Source: SXOA01 sp051004015 (GTDB lineage Bacteria; Planctomycetota; Planctomycetia; Pirellulales; Pirellulaceae). Taken from it: 37,742 bases of DNA. Made by a program: the position numbers and the translations under genes. Location: contig JBPCKT010000069.1 of the NCBI GenBank assembly GCA_051004015.1, positions 1 through 37,742 of the forward strand. The letters run 5' to 3'. Position 1 is the stretch's first letter. Each line of letters starts with the position of its first letter. A model generated the notes under the pieces. It worked only from the letters and a program-made list of their open reading frames with translations. It was not told the DNA's origin and made no database searches. Shown in pieces: positions 15,206-23,735 of the stretch.

Positions 15206-17257
15206 TTATTCCCTCACCAAATCGCGAATCGCCTTAAGAACTTCGTCGACACTTGGAACCACCGCTTTTTCTAACGACGGGCTGTACGGCGTTGGCGTAA
15301 AGAGGCCGTTAACGCGGCGGATCGGAGCGTCGAGGTCGTCGAAGCCGGCGTCGGCAATCTGGGCGGCGATTTCGGCTCCGATGCTGCATGGGGCGTAAGC
15401 TTCATCCACGATGAGGAGCCGGCCGGTTTTGGCGACGGATTTCAAAATGGTCTGGGTATCGAGCGGCAGGACTGTTCGCGGGTCGATGAGCTCGACGGAG
15501 ATTTGCTCCTTGGCAAGCTGATCGAGCAGGCCAGCAGTGACGTGAGCCATGCGGCCGATAGCAACGACGGTCAGGTCCTTTCCTTCGCGGACAATCGAAG
15601 CCTGGCCGAACTCGATTTCGTAGTCTTCCGTCGGAACCGGGCCTTTGATGTTCATCAGCTCGCGGGGCTCGAGGAACAGCACGGGATCCTGGCAACGGAG
15701 GGCTCGCTTCATCAGGCCTTTCGCGTCGTAGGGAGTCGATGGAACGATGACTCGCAGGCCGGGGACTTGGGCATACATCGCGTAGTAGTTGCCGCTGTGG
15801 TGCGTGGCGGCAGAATGTCCGATGCCGACGCAGCCGCGGAGGAGGACCGGCATTTTCAGGCGGCCGCTGCTCATGTACTGCATTTTGGCGATTTGATTGA
15901 TGATCTCGCCGACGCTGTCGAGCACGAAGTCGGCGAACATGAAGTCGATCACCGGCCGCGTCCCGGTCATCGCCGCTCCGCAGGCGAGGCCGACGAATCC
16001 CCGCTCGCAAATCGGCGTATCGCAGAGTCGCACCGGGCCGTGCAGCTCATAGAGGCCGGCCGTCGTGCGAAAGTTGCCGCCGCGCTTCCCGATCCCTTCG
16101 CCCATCACAAAAATGTGCGGGTTGGCGGCCATCTCTTCGCTGAGAGCTTCCGTTGTTGCTTGGGTATAGGTCAATTCGCGAGTCGCGGACGACGCTTGCG
16201 GTTTCGCGCTCGCAGAATTCGACGGGACCGCATAGATGTGCTCCGCCGCGGTTGTTGGTTCCGGCCAAGGGCTCTTTTCGGCGAAGTCGCGTGACTCATG
16301 CACCAGCTTCTGCACTTCGGCATCAATGGCATCCAGCTCCGCGGCGGAAGCAGTGCCATCGTCGATGAGCGATTGCCGCAGGCGCTGAATCGGACACTTC
16401 GTTTTCCACGCTTCCACGTCTTCCTTGGTGCGATACCCAAAATCCCCCATCCCTTCGGCATGAGCGCGGGTGCGATAGGTCTTGCATTCGATAAGCGTTG
16501 GTCCGTTGCCGCCGCGAGCCCGCGCGACGGCCTCGCCAGCGACTTCATAAACTGCCCGTAAGTCGTTGCCGTCCACTTCGATGCCCGGCATTCCATAAGC
16601 CGCGGCCCTGGTGGCGACATTCGGATTTCCAGCAGCGTAGGAGTTGGGGACTTCGGTGGCGAACTGGTTGTTTTCGCAGATGAAGAGGGCCGGCAGCTTC
16701 CAGATGCTGGCCATGTTTAGCCCTTCGTGAAATGCTCCGTTGTTGGACGCTCCATCCCCGAAGAACGCCGCCGCGACGTTGTCCGTCCCCTTCACCTTGA
16801 AGCTGTAGCCGCCGCCGCAGGCTTGCAGGATGCACGGCCCGACGATGCCGCTGGTCCCCATCATCCCAATCTCGGGAGAGAAGAGATGCATGCTGCCGCC
16901 GCGTCCGCGGGAGAGTCCGGTCTGGCGGCCAAAAAGCTCGGCCATCAGCTCGCGGGGATGGGCCCCCTTGGCGAGCGCATGGCCATGGCCCCGGTGGGTG
17001 CTGAAGACCACGTCCTCCTTCCGCAAATGGGCGCAGACACCCGTCGCCACCGCCTCTTGCCCGACGTAGGTGTGGCAGGCCCCGTGAACCAGCCCGCGGG
17101 CGTGGCAGCGGGCCAGCTCCTCTTCGGTCAGGCGGATGACGAGCATGGCCCGGTAGAGCGACAGGAGTTTGTCCTTGCCGATACCGGGCGACTTTGTATT
17201 GCCTGCCGTTGTCGCACTTTTTGGCGCTGAACGTTTTTTGTCGGTAGTGACGGACAC
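15206..17257 (-). CDS. Fused E1 alpha-beta subunit, thiamine-diphosphate dehydrogenase
   Basis: This 683-residue single chain joins both E1 subunits of a 2-oxo acid/acetoin dehydrogenase. The alpha part (about 28-335) has HRGHGH (88-93), GRGGSMH and the thiamine-diphosphate motif from GDG (167-169) to ENN (195-197). A Ser/Ala/Pro linker (~344-359) leads into the beta part (RELTYTQATTEALSEEM; GFVGLACGAAMTGTRPVIDF; GIGHSAATHHSGNYYAM; VVPSTPYDAKGLMKRAL; SVELIDPRTVLPLDTQTIL). Such enzymes decarboxylate a 2-oxo acid or cleave acetoin and transfer the acyl group to E2 lipoate. The alpha part looks most like acetoin-type E1 (inference). The start is GTG with AAGGAG upstream. It lies 54 bp after the SDR stop and one base before the E2 start. 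Confidence 0.9.
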   Translation of the reverse strand: MSVTTDKKRSAPKSATTAGNTKSPGIGKDKLLSLYRAMLVIRLTEEELARCHARGLVHGACHTYVGQEAVATGVCAHLRKEDVVFSTHRGHGHALAKGAHPRELMAELFGRQTGLSRGRGGSMHLFSPEIGMMGTSGIVGPCILQACGGGYSFKVKGTDNVAAAFFGDGASNNGAFHEGLNMASIWKLPALFICENNQFATEVPNSYAAGNPNVATRAAAYGMPGIEVDGNDLRAVYEVAGEAVARARGGNGPTLIECKTYRTRAHAEGMGDFGYRTKEDVEAWKTKCPIQRLRQSLIDDGTASAAELDAIDAEVQKLVHESRDFAEKSPWPEPTTAAEHIYAVPSNSASAKPQASSATRELTYTQATTEALSEEMAANPHIFVMGEGIGKRGGNFRTTAGLYELHGPVRLCDTPICERGFVGLACGAAMTGTRPVIDFMFADFVLDSVGEIINQIAKMQYMSSGRLKMPVLLRGCVGIGHSAATHHSGNYYAMYAQVPGLRVIVPSTPYDAKGLMKRALRCQDPVLFLEPRELMNIKGPVPTEDYEIEFGQASIVREGKDLTVVAIGRMAHVTAGLLDQLAKEQISVELIDPRTVLPLDTQTILKSVAKTGRLLIVDEAYAPCSIGAEIAAQIADAGFDDLDAPIRRVNGLFTPTPYSPSLEKAVVPSVDEVLKAIRDLVRE

Positions 17258-17311
17258 TGAAATCGTTCTCCTTCTCGGAATGCAAAAGCCGGCACGCGAG
17301 GCCGCGTGCGG

Positions 17312-18115
17312 CTACGTCAAATACCGCCGCGTTCCCCCGGCGTTCATCGCCAGATTGCCGCCGTCCATAGGGATGAGGGCACCCGTTACCCACGTGCTGC
17401 TGTCGCTGGCGAGGAAGACGGCAAGCCCCTGGATGTCCTCCGGCTTACCCATCCGGCCGCGGGGAATGCCGGAAAGGAATTTGTCTTTCAGGCCAGGCTC
17501 GGCAGCCATCCGCTTTTCCAGGCGGGGGTTGGTGACCTGGGCGCAGAGGATGGCGTTCACCCGCACGCCGTGGACGGACCATTCGGTGGAAAGCTCGCGG
17601 GTCATCTGAGCGACGGCTCCCATCGCCATGCTGTAGGCGACGTGACCACGGCCGAGGGCGGTGAGGCTAGCCAATGAGCCGATGTTGACGATGCTGCCGC
17701 TCTTCTGCTGGAGCATCCGTCGGCCCCCTTCCTGGCACATGCAATACCGCCCGAAGACCAGGTTCCGCCAGCAGGCTTCGACTTCTTCCAGCGTGATTTC
17801 TTCCGGCTTGCCGAGGATTCCTTCGCCGGCCACGTTGGCTAGAAAATCAATCCGCCCGAACTCTCTGTCGAGCGTGGCGAACATCGGCCGGATTTCCGCC
17901 GGATCCGAAACATTGCAGCGGGTCGCAATAGCCTTTCGCCCCAGCGCCTTGATTTCCGCAGCCGTCTTGGCGGCACCTTCTTCGTTCAAATCGGCCAATA
18001 CCAGGTCTGCTCCGTGCTGGGCGAGAGCCAGTGCCATCGCGCGGCCCATTCCGCTGGCAGCACCGGAGACGAGGGCGACACGGCCGGAGAGGTCGAAGAG
18101 ATTCGTGGAAATCAT
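17312..18115 (-). CDS. SDR-family protein lacking the catalytic lysine
   Basis: This 267-residue SDR fold protein has SGAASGMG (17-24) as nucleotide loop, Asp42 (LADLN) and NVAG (94-97), a Ser at 147 (NIGS) and Tyr161. The expected YxxxK reads YSMAM, so Met165 (ATG codon) stands where Lys is normally invariant. The rest, including VRVNAILCAQVTNPRL and TGALIPMDGG, is intact, so the gene is not decaying. The loss of Lys suggests reduced or changed chemistry, or a structural or binding role. It is first in a likely operon with E1 and E2. The original pathway is unknown; gluconate- or acetoin/diol-type SDRs are the nearest guess. Confidence 0.85.
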   Translation of the reverse strand: MISTNLFDLSGRVALVSGAASGMGRAMALALAQHGADLVLADLNEEGAAKTAAEIKALGRKAIATRCNVSDPAEIRPMFATLDREFGRIDFLANVAGEGILGKPEEITLEEVEACWRNLVFGRYCMCQEGGRRMLQQKSGSIVNIGSLASLTALGRGHVAYSMAMGAVAQMTRELSTEWSVHGVRVNAILCAQVTNPRLEKRMAAEPGLKDKFLSGIPRGRMGKPEDIQGLAVFLASDSSTWVTGALIPMDGGNLAMNAGGTRRYLT

Positions 18116-18142
18116 TTGTAAAGATGAGAGTCAAACGAAAGT

Positions 18143-18208
18143 GTGACAGAAAAATGGAGGACAAAAAAATGGGATGAAGAATGTTTTTGGGAGCTATTTT
18201 TCTGTCAC
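18143..18208. repeat. 13-bp inverted repeat hairpin after the transporter gene
   Basis: GTGACAGAAAAAT (18143-18155) and ATTTTTCTGTCAC (18196-18208) are exact reverse complements, with A-rich internal repeats (GGACAAAAAAATGGG). It fills the 143-bp gap between the transporter stop and the SDR start and could act as a terminator for the transporter transcript. The look is that of a dispersed repeat. Confidence 0.65.
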
Positions 18209-18258
18209 TTATTTATTTGTCACTCCTCTTCCGCCTTCATAATGTCGCCGATCGCTAT

Positions 18259-19884
18259 TTACGAAGCAGATAGCCATTTTTGCACCTCTGGCCCGAGTTT
18301 CGCCACAATCACCAGGAAAAACAACCCGATGTAAAACACTCCGCAGCAGAGGATGCCCGCTTGATGATACCACCGCGGCTGGAGCTGCGGCGGCAGGAGC
18401 TTGCGGTTGATGCGGAGGATCATGAGCGCGGTGACCCCCAGGGCGAGGTTGCCGAAATTGGCGATGACCTCCACCATGAGCTTGGGGGTGCCATAGGCGG
18501 AGAACAGGCTCCAGACAACGAACGTCCAGAAGACATAGGCGGTCAGGATGGAGTAGTAAATGTACTTCACCTGACCGCTCTTCATCGTCTTTTGCACCCG
18601 CTGGTTCGACGACCAGATCGTGTCCGTCCAGCGGCGGCTGAAATCCTCGACCACGGACATCTGGCTGGGAAGGAACACGGCGAGGCCGACGAAGAGCGTT
18701 ACCAGCCACATCGTCTTGGCGAGATTCGAGGTCTTGTTCGATTCCGGTGGAATCGCGACTCCGCCGTTGAACTGGGCCGAGTGGCGAATGCCGTCGGCGG
18801 AGAGGACCGATTGAGCCAGGTCTCGCTTCGGCTTGTTGGTATATAGCTCCGAATTGGAAGCGAACTGCAACGACAGCAGCGCGGGGAGCGCCATCCCCAT
18901 AAAACAGCCGGGTGCCCACACCAGCAGTTGATCGGTCAGGATATACCGCCACCAGCCGCTCCAGCGGCGGAGGTTGCCGCTCGTGAGGGGAAAGACTTTG
19001 CCGACGTGGCTGAGGGTGATGTGCCGACCGCCGACGGCGCTAGGAATCGCGCCGACGAGCTTTCCCATCCCCCAGCCTTTGTCCCGCACGTAATTGCTAT
19101 ACGTCGAATTAGCCAGGCCGCCGCCGCCGGCGTATCCCGCGAACGCTCCAATGGTGGCGATGTTGGTAAAGGAAATCGCCGGCCATTCGCCGAAGTCCCA
19201 GCGGTATCGCAACACGTTGAGTGGAACTTCCTTCCCTTCGTGCATCACCGGCAGGACGCCGAATTTGAAAAAGCCGCTGAAGACGTTGAGCCAATTCTCC
19301 CAGCCCACGAAGAGGAGCCCCATCGCCAGGCAAAACGACAGGACGATGATGACTTTTCCGGTCATCACGACTTGCAACATGTTGTAGACCTTGCCGCCGA
19401 TGAGGACGGGAAGCGTCACGGCGAACATGCAGAGAAACGAGAAGACGGTGACGAGCGTTTGGTCCTCCGCACCCGGCGGCCGGTCCAGAATCATCGATGC
19501 GATGAGGATGCCGGCGTGCGACGACAGGCCAGGAACAAACGCCCCCACGCTCAGGAGCAGCACGATCGCAACCCAAAACCGCGGCCCGGGGCTGACCCGC
19601 ATGAAGCCGGTCATGACGGGCTCGCCACAGTAGAGGGCGTAGCGTCCGCACTCGATGTTGTAGAAGACCTGTAGGACGATGGCGATGGTGGCGATCCACA
19701 TCAGCCCGCCGCCGTACTGAGCGGTGATGATCGGCCCGAACAGCCACTCCCCGCCGCCGATCTGAATCCCCATCATCACAATCCCCGGTCCGATGAACCC
19801 GGCCCAGTTCCGCCAAGAGAGCGGCGCAGGTTCCGGCAGTTCCTCCTGGCCCCAGGGGGGGAGGTAGTGATCGGGAGAGGACAT
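18259..19884 (-). CDS. Nramp-like multi-pass membrane transporter
   Basis: The start chosen is ATG 19884 (MSSPDHYLPPWGQEELPEPA). The longer frame to 19959 only translates a dispersed repeat. The 541-residue protein has about 11-12 membrane helices. The first reads FIGPGIVMMGIQIGGGEWLF, then GLMWIATIAIVLQVFYNIEC, matching the layout of Nramp-family metal transporters. The metal-binding DPGN of helix 1 is not there (GPGI instead) and the helix-6 MPH motif is not evident, so the substrate may not be a divalent metal. It precedes the SDR-E1-E2 operon on the same strand (143 bp away), suggesting uptake of a substrate or ion related to that complex, though this is only context. Confidence 0.75.
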   Translation of the reverse strand: MSSPDHYLPPWGQEELPEPAPLSWRNWAGFIGPGIVMMGIQIGGGEWLFGPIITAQYGGGLMWIATIAIVLQVFYNIECGRYALYCGEPVMTGFMRVSPGPRFWVAIVLLLSVGAFVPGLSSHAGILIASMILDRPPGAEDQTLVTVFSFLCMFAVTLPVLIGGKVYNMLQVVMTGKVIIVLSFCLAMGLLFVGWENWLNVFSGFFKFGVLPVMHEGKEVPLNVLRYRWDFGEWPAISFTNIATIGAFAGYAGGGGLANSTYSNYVRDKGWGMGKLVGAIPSAVGGRHITLSHVGKVFPLTSGNLRRWSGWWRYILTDQLLVWAPGCFMGMALPALLSLQFASNSELYTNKPKRDLAQSVLSADGIRHSAQFNGGVAIPPESNKTSNLAKTMWLVTLFVGLAVFLPSQMSVVEDFSRRWTDTIWSSNQRVQKTMKSGQVKYIYYSILTAYVFWTFVVWSLFSAYGTPKLMVEVIANFGNLALGVTALMILRINRKLLPPQLQPRWYHQAGILCCGVFYIGLFFLVIVAKLGPEVQKWLSAS

Positions 19885-19892
19885 GGGGGATT

Positions 19893-19970
19893 TCAGATTG
19901 AGGATTGCAGATTGCAGATTGCAGAATGACGGACAGAGATTCCGTTCTTCATTCTGCAATTCGCAATCTG
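19893..19970. repeat. GATTGCA tandem and inverted repeat
   Basis: AGATTGCAGATTGCAG units are followed by TTGCAGAATGA (19919-19929) and its exact complement TCATTCTGCAA (19949-19959), then CGCAATCTGC. This is an AT/GC mixed dispersed palindromic repeat directly upstream of the transporter start. Confidence 0.65.
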
Positions 19971-19989
19971 CCTTTGGCCGCTACGCAGT

Positions 19990-20085
19990 CTATCCTCCCA
20001 GCGCCGCTGAAACGAGCCTGCTGGCTTCTTGCAGGTCCTTGGCCGGGCCGCTGATGACCTGGCGGGTGCGAGTTGAATCGCCGTT
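19990..20085 (-). pseudogene. C-terminal fragment of an unidentified protein
   Basis: A codon-like frame reads STRTRQVISGPAKDLQEASR then LVSAALGG and ends at TAG (19990-19992). Upstream it runs into the palindromic repeat at 20094-20118, which holds an in-frame stop. It looks like the tail of a former gene whose body has been lost. Family not recognised. Confidence 0.35.
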
Positions 20086-20093
20086 CCTTTTTC

Positions 20094-20118
20094 GGGGCAG
20101 GCTGGAAGCCTACCCCAC
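20094..20118. repeat. Palindromic element abutting the ABC transporter stop
   Basis: On the minus strand the element starts GTGGGGTAGGCTTCC and ends AGCCTGCCCC, beginning at the base right after the TAA of the ABC transporter gene. It forms an 8-bp stem with a TCC loop and one G-T pair. The same sequence follows the fumC stop at 23614. Confidence 0.8.
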
Positions 20119-22008
20119 TTAGGCCGCGCTGCCGCGGATGAATTGGCGGACGAGGGAGGCGTAGAGGCCGCCGTGGGTCATCAGCTCTTCGTGGGTGCCG
20201 CGCTCGAGGATGCGGCCTTCTTCCAAGACGAGGACCTGGTCGGCATGGCGGATGGTGGAGAGGCGGTGGGCGACGATGAAGCTGGTGCGGCCGGCGAGGA
20301 GTTTGGCGAGGGCCCGCTGGATGCGGACTTCGGTCAGGGTGTCCACGCTGCTGGTCGCTTCGTCGAGGATGACGATCCGCGGGCGGGCGAGCATGGCCCG
20401 GCAGAAGCAGACGAGCTGCCGCTGACCGAGACTGAGCTGGGCCCCGCGCTCGCCGACCTGCGTTTGCAGCCCCTGCGGCAGAGATTGCAGCAAGTCCAGG
20501 CAGTCGAGGTCGCGGGCGGATTGAATCGCTTCTTCATCAGTCGCATCCGGCCGGCCGACGCGAATGTTTTCCAGGATGGTGCCGGTGAAGAGGAAATTCT
20601 GTTGTAGCACCAGCCCCATTTGGTGATGCAGCGAATCCCCCGTGATTTGCCGCGTATCGTAGCCGTCGATGAGGACCGCGCCGCTTTGCGGCAGATAGAA
20701 GCGGGTGATGAGATTGACGATGGAGGACTTGCCGCTGCCGGTGCGGCCGACGAGGGCGATGCTCCGGCCGGGCTCGGCGAGGAGCGAAATGTCGTGCAGC
20801 ACCGGGCGGTCCGGATCGTATCCGAAGGTGACGTTTTTCAGCTCCACCCGGCCTTCCATCGGCGGGAGCGGAACGGCATCGAGGGCGTCTTGCCATTCGG
20901 GCGGGCGGTCGAGCAGGGCGAAGACCCGCTCCGCTCCGGCCATGGCGGTGAGGGCCTGGTTGTAGTGGTTCCCCAGGATTTGGATAGGGCTAAAGAAAAT
21001 ATTGGCCAGGAAAAAGAAACGGATGAGGTCACCCGGCGGCATGTCAATCCCTGGCGTGAGCACTCGGTAGCCGCCGACGAGCAGCAGGGCCACGATGAAC
21101 GACTGGCTGGTCGTTTCCAAGAGCGGCAGCAGCATCCCTTCCACGCGGACCGCCCGCACGACGTTTTGACCGTGCCAGTCCAGCAGGTCCTTGAACAGCC
21201 GCGAGTTAGTCTCTTCCCGCACAAACGCCTGCGTCAGCCGCACGCCGTTGATGGATTCCGCCAGCGTGGACGTCAGCCGGCTGAAGCCTTCCTGCATGAT
21301 GCGGTAGGCGGTGGAGAGGCGGCCGCGGAAGTAGAGATTGAGGACGTAGATAATCGGGCTCATCGCCAAGATGATGCTGAACAGGGCCCAGTCGTAATAC
21401 AGCATGATGGACGCGGCTACGAGCATCTGCCCGATGCCGACGAGCGAAACGAACAGCACATCCTGCACGCCAAGGCGGAGAGCCTCGCAGTCGCTGGTAA
21501 CACGGCTGATGATGCGGCCGATTTTGGTCGTGTTGTAGAAGCTCATCGGCATGGCTTGCAGATGGGCGAAGATTTCGCGGCGGAGGTCGTGGATCACCGC
21601 CTCGCCCAGCTCGAGCGACAGCCGTTGCCGGAAATGGAGCACGAGTTGCGTGAAGCCGGTTAGCAGCAAAAGGCCGAGCGCTCCGAGCAGAATCGACTGA
21701 ACAGGATTGGCCAGCTCTGCGTGATGCGTGATCGGTCCCTCGATCACCGCCCCAATCGACCAGGCAATCAGCGGCAACTGAATCCCCCGCAGCACCACGC
21801 ACACAAACATGGCATTCCGCTTGGCCGCATACGGCCGCATATACCCAATCAGCCGAGTAATCAGCCGCAAATCCAGCGGCGCCTTATCCGGCTCACGGTC
21901 ATCCTCCACTCGCCGCGAAGTGATCGACAGCTTCTTGACCGCGGGAGTTGCCTTCGCCGCAGCAGGGTCTTCATCAGCGGTGGCGGTGGCGGAATTCAAA
22001 GAAGACAT
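20119..22008 (-). CDS. ABC exporter, fused permease-ATPase
   Basis: This 629-residue half-transporter of the ABCB/MsbA type has a 60-residue charged N-terminus and six membrane helices (about 75-360). The ATPase domain shows Walker A GRTGSGKS (near 419), Q-loop LQQNFLF, signature LSLGQRQ (near 521), Walker B IVILDEATSS (near 544) and H-loop VAHRLS (near 578). It probably works as a homodimer, exporting lipid or drug-like compounds. All ATPase residues are intact. It is divergent from fumC (183 bp between starts). No partner subunit is nearby, and the cargo is not readable from sequence. Confidence 0.93.
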   Translation of the reverse strand: MSSLNSATATADEDPAAAKATPAVKKLSITSRRVEDDREPDKAPLDLRLITRLIGYMRPYAAKRNAMFVCVVLRGIQLPLIAWSIGAVIEGPITHHAELANPVQSILLGALGLLLLTGFTQLVLHFRQRLSLELGEAVIHDLRREIFAHLQAMPMSFYNTTKIGRIISRVTSDCEALRLGVQDVLFVSLVGIGQMLVAASIMLYYDWALFSIILAMSPIIYVLNLYFRGRLSTAYRIMQEGFSRLTSTLAESINGVRLTQAFVREETNSRLFKDLLDWHGQNVVRAVRVEGMLLPLLETTSQSFIVALLLVGGYRVLTPGIDMPPGDLIRFFFLANIFFSPIQILGNHYNQALTAMAGAERVFALLDRPPEWQDALDAVPLPPMEGRVELKNVTFGYDPDRPVLHDISLLAEPGRSIALVGRTGSGKSSIVNLITRFYLPQSGAVLIDGYDTRQITGDSLHHQMGLVLQQNFLFTGTILENIRVGRPDATDEEAIQSARDLDCLDLLQSLPQGLQTQVGERGAQLSLGQRQLVCFCRAMLARPRIVILDEATSSVDTLTEVRIQRALAKLLAGRTSFIVAHRLSTIRHADQVLVLEEGRILERGTHEELMTHGGLYASLVRQFIRGSAA

Positions 22009-22191
22009 CGGCGGCTCGGCGGGCGGAAGCGATAACCAGTTTTACGCGGGTGAGCGGAGGACGGCAAGGAAGTGCAGAAGCGACGGCGACCGCACCTTGG
22101 AAGCCCGCCCATTTTCCCGCTATGATTCGGACATCGGCGCAATTGTCTTTCTTCCCCAGCCCCAAGTCCCCAGCCCCCAGACCCTGTTACC

Positions 22192-23613
22192 ATGTCCTTC
22201 CGCACCGAACACGATTCCATGGGGGACGTGCAAGTCCCCGCCCAGGCCTATTACGGCGCTCAAACGCAGCGGGCCGTGGAGAATTTTCCCATCTCCGGCT
22301 GGACGCTGCCTAAGCCGCTGATTCATGCGATGGGGCTGGTGAAGCTGGCGTGTGCCCGGGCGAACCGGGATTTGGGGAAGCTGACGAAGACGGGCAAAAA
22401 CAAGTTGAGCGACGTGCAAGTTGAGGGTTTGTTGAAAGCCGCACGCGAAGTCGCCGAAGGGAAGTTCGACGGCGAGTTTCCCATCGACGTTTTCCAGACT
22501 GGCTCCGGCACGTCGAGCAATATGAACGCCAACGAGGTTATATCGAACAGGGCGATTGAGATTCTCGGCAGCGACCGTTTTGCCCAGGAGAAGCCGGTCC
22601 ACCCCAATGACCACGTCAACATGGGGCAGAGCACCAACGACATCTTCCCCACTAGCATCCACGTCGCCGTCGCGGTCGAGATTCAGAAAAATCTCATCCC
22701 TGCTTTGCAGAAATTCCACGACGTGCTGGCCGAGAAAGCCCAGCAGTGGGACAAAATCATCAAGATCGGCCGCACGCACCTGGCCGACGCCACGCCGCTC
22801 CGCCTGGGCCAGGAAATCGGCGGCTTTGCGCGGCAACTGGCGATGTCGATCGAGCGGGCGCAGCGGGGGATTGAAGCAATTCTGGAACTCCCCGCCGGTG
22901 GAACGGCTGTCGGCACCGGCATCAACACGCATCCGGAATTCGGCAGCCGCGTGGCCCAAGTGCTGGCGAAAGAAACCGGCATCCCGTTCGTCGAAGCGAA
23001 AAATCATTTCGAGGGTAACGCCCAGCGGGACGGCCTGGTGGAATGCCACGGCCAGCTTCGGACCATCGCGGTGACGCTGTTCAACGTCGCCAACAATATC
23101 CGCTGGCTCGGCAGCGGGCCGCGGTGCGGCTTCTATGAGCTCAAGCTCCCCGACCGACAGCCTGGCAGCAGCATCATGCCGGGGAAGGTGAACCCCGTGA
23201 TGTGCGAGAGCATGATGCAGGTGGCGGCCCGCGTCATCGGCAACGACCAGACCATTACCTACAGCGGTGCCACCGGCGGCCAGTTCCAGCTCAACATTAT
23301 GATGCCCGTGATGGGGCAAACCACGCTGGAAAGCATCCACCTTCTTTCGGCCGCCACGCGTGCCTTCGTCGAATTCTGCGCCTTCGAAATGGAAGCCAAC
23401 GAAGTGTCCTGCGAAGCCTCCGTCGAACAGAGCCTCGCCATGGTCACCTCCCTCAACCCGCACATCGGCTACGAAAAGGCCGCCAAAATCGCGAAGGACG
23501 CCTTCGCCACCGGCAAAACCATCCGCGAACTATGCCGCGAGGAAGGGATTCTGCCCGAAGCGACTCTCCGCGACGCGCTCGATCCCTGGAGCATGACGGA
23601 GCCGAAGCCCTGA
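22192..23613 (+). CDS. fumC: Fumarate hydratase, class II
   Basis: This 473-residue TCA-cycle enzyme interconverts fumarate and malate, as a cytoplasmic homotetramer. Family landmarks: GSGTSSNMNANEV (near 105), HPNDHVNMGQSTND (near 140), GRTHLADATPLRLGQE, GTAVGTGINTHPEF and the superfamily signature GSSIMPGKVNPV (near 326, with the catalytic Ser loop). GxGIN plus the SSNMNANE block point to fumarase rather than aspartase or argininosuccinate lyase. Length is normal. The start ATG lies 183 bp from the divergent ABC gene. The stop is followed at once by a palindromic repeat that may serve as a terminator. Confidence 0.95.
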   Translation: MSFRTEHDSMGDVQVPAQAYYGAQTQRAVENFPISGWTLPKPLIHAMGLVKLACARANRDLGKLTKTGKNKLSDVQVEGLLKAAREVAEGKFDGEFPIDVFQTGSGTSSNMNANEVISNRAIEILGSDRFAQEKPVHPNDHVNMGQSTNDIFPTSIHVAVAVEIQKNLIPALQKFHDVLAEKAQQWDKIIKIGRTHLADATPLRLGQEIGGFARQLAMSIERAQRGIEAILELPAGGTAVGTGINTHPEFGSRVAQVLAKETGIPFVEAKNHFEGNAQRDGLVECHGQLRTIAVTLFNVANNIRWLGSGPRCGFYELKLPDRQPGSSIMPGKVNPVMCESMMQVAARVIGNDQTITYSGATGGQFQLNIMMPVMGQTTLESIHLLSAATRAFVEFCAFEMEANEVSCEASVEQSLAMVTSLNPHIGYEKAAKIAKDAFATGKTIRELCREEGILPEATLRDALDPWSMTEPKP

Positions 23614-23637
23614 GTGGGGTAGGCTTCCAGCCTGCCC
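23614..23637. repeat. Palindromic element abutting the fumC stop
   Basis: GTGGGGTAGGCTTCC followed by AGCCTGCCC starts at the base after the fumC TGA. It is the same sequence, in the same orientation relative to the gene, as the one after the ABC transporter stop (20094-20118). A second small palindrome (GGTCCCAAG...CTGGGAC) follows at about 23645-23664. Confidence 0.8.
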
Positions 23638-23735
23638 AGACTTGGTCCCAAGCACTGCCTGGGACGCTCACGATTCACGAGGGGTACGTGACGAATACGA
23701 GAGGGAAAAATTGTTACGGCCTCATGTGCGCGCCA

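Noticed and set aside
19884..19959. N-terminal extension of the Nramp-like transporter
   Set aside because: The extra 25 codons translate a dispersed GATTGCA repeat, and the ATG at 19884 gives a natural start.
22120..23463. A 447-codon open frame antisense to fumC
   Set aside because: fumC is intact with all signatures; the opposite frame is a shadow.
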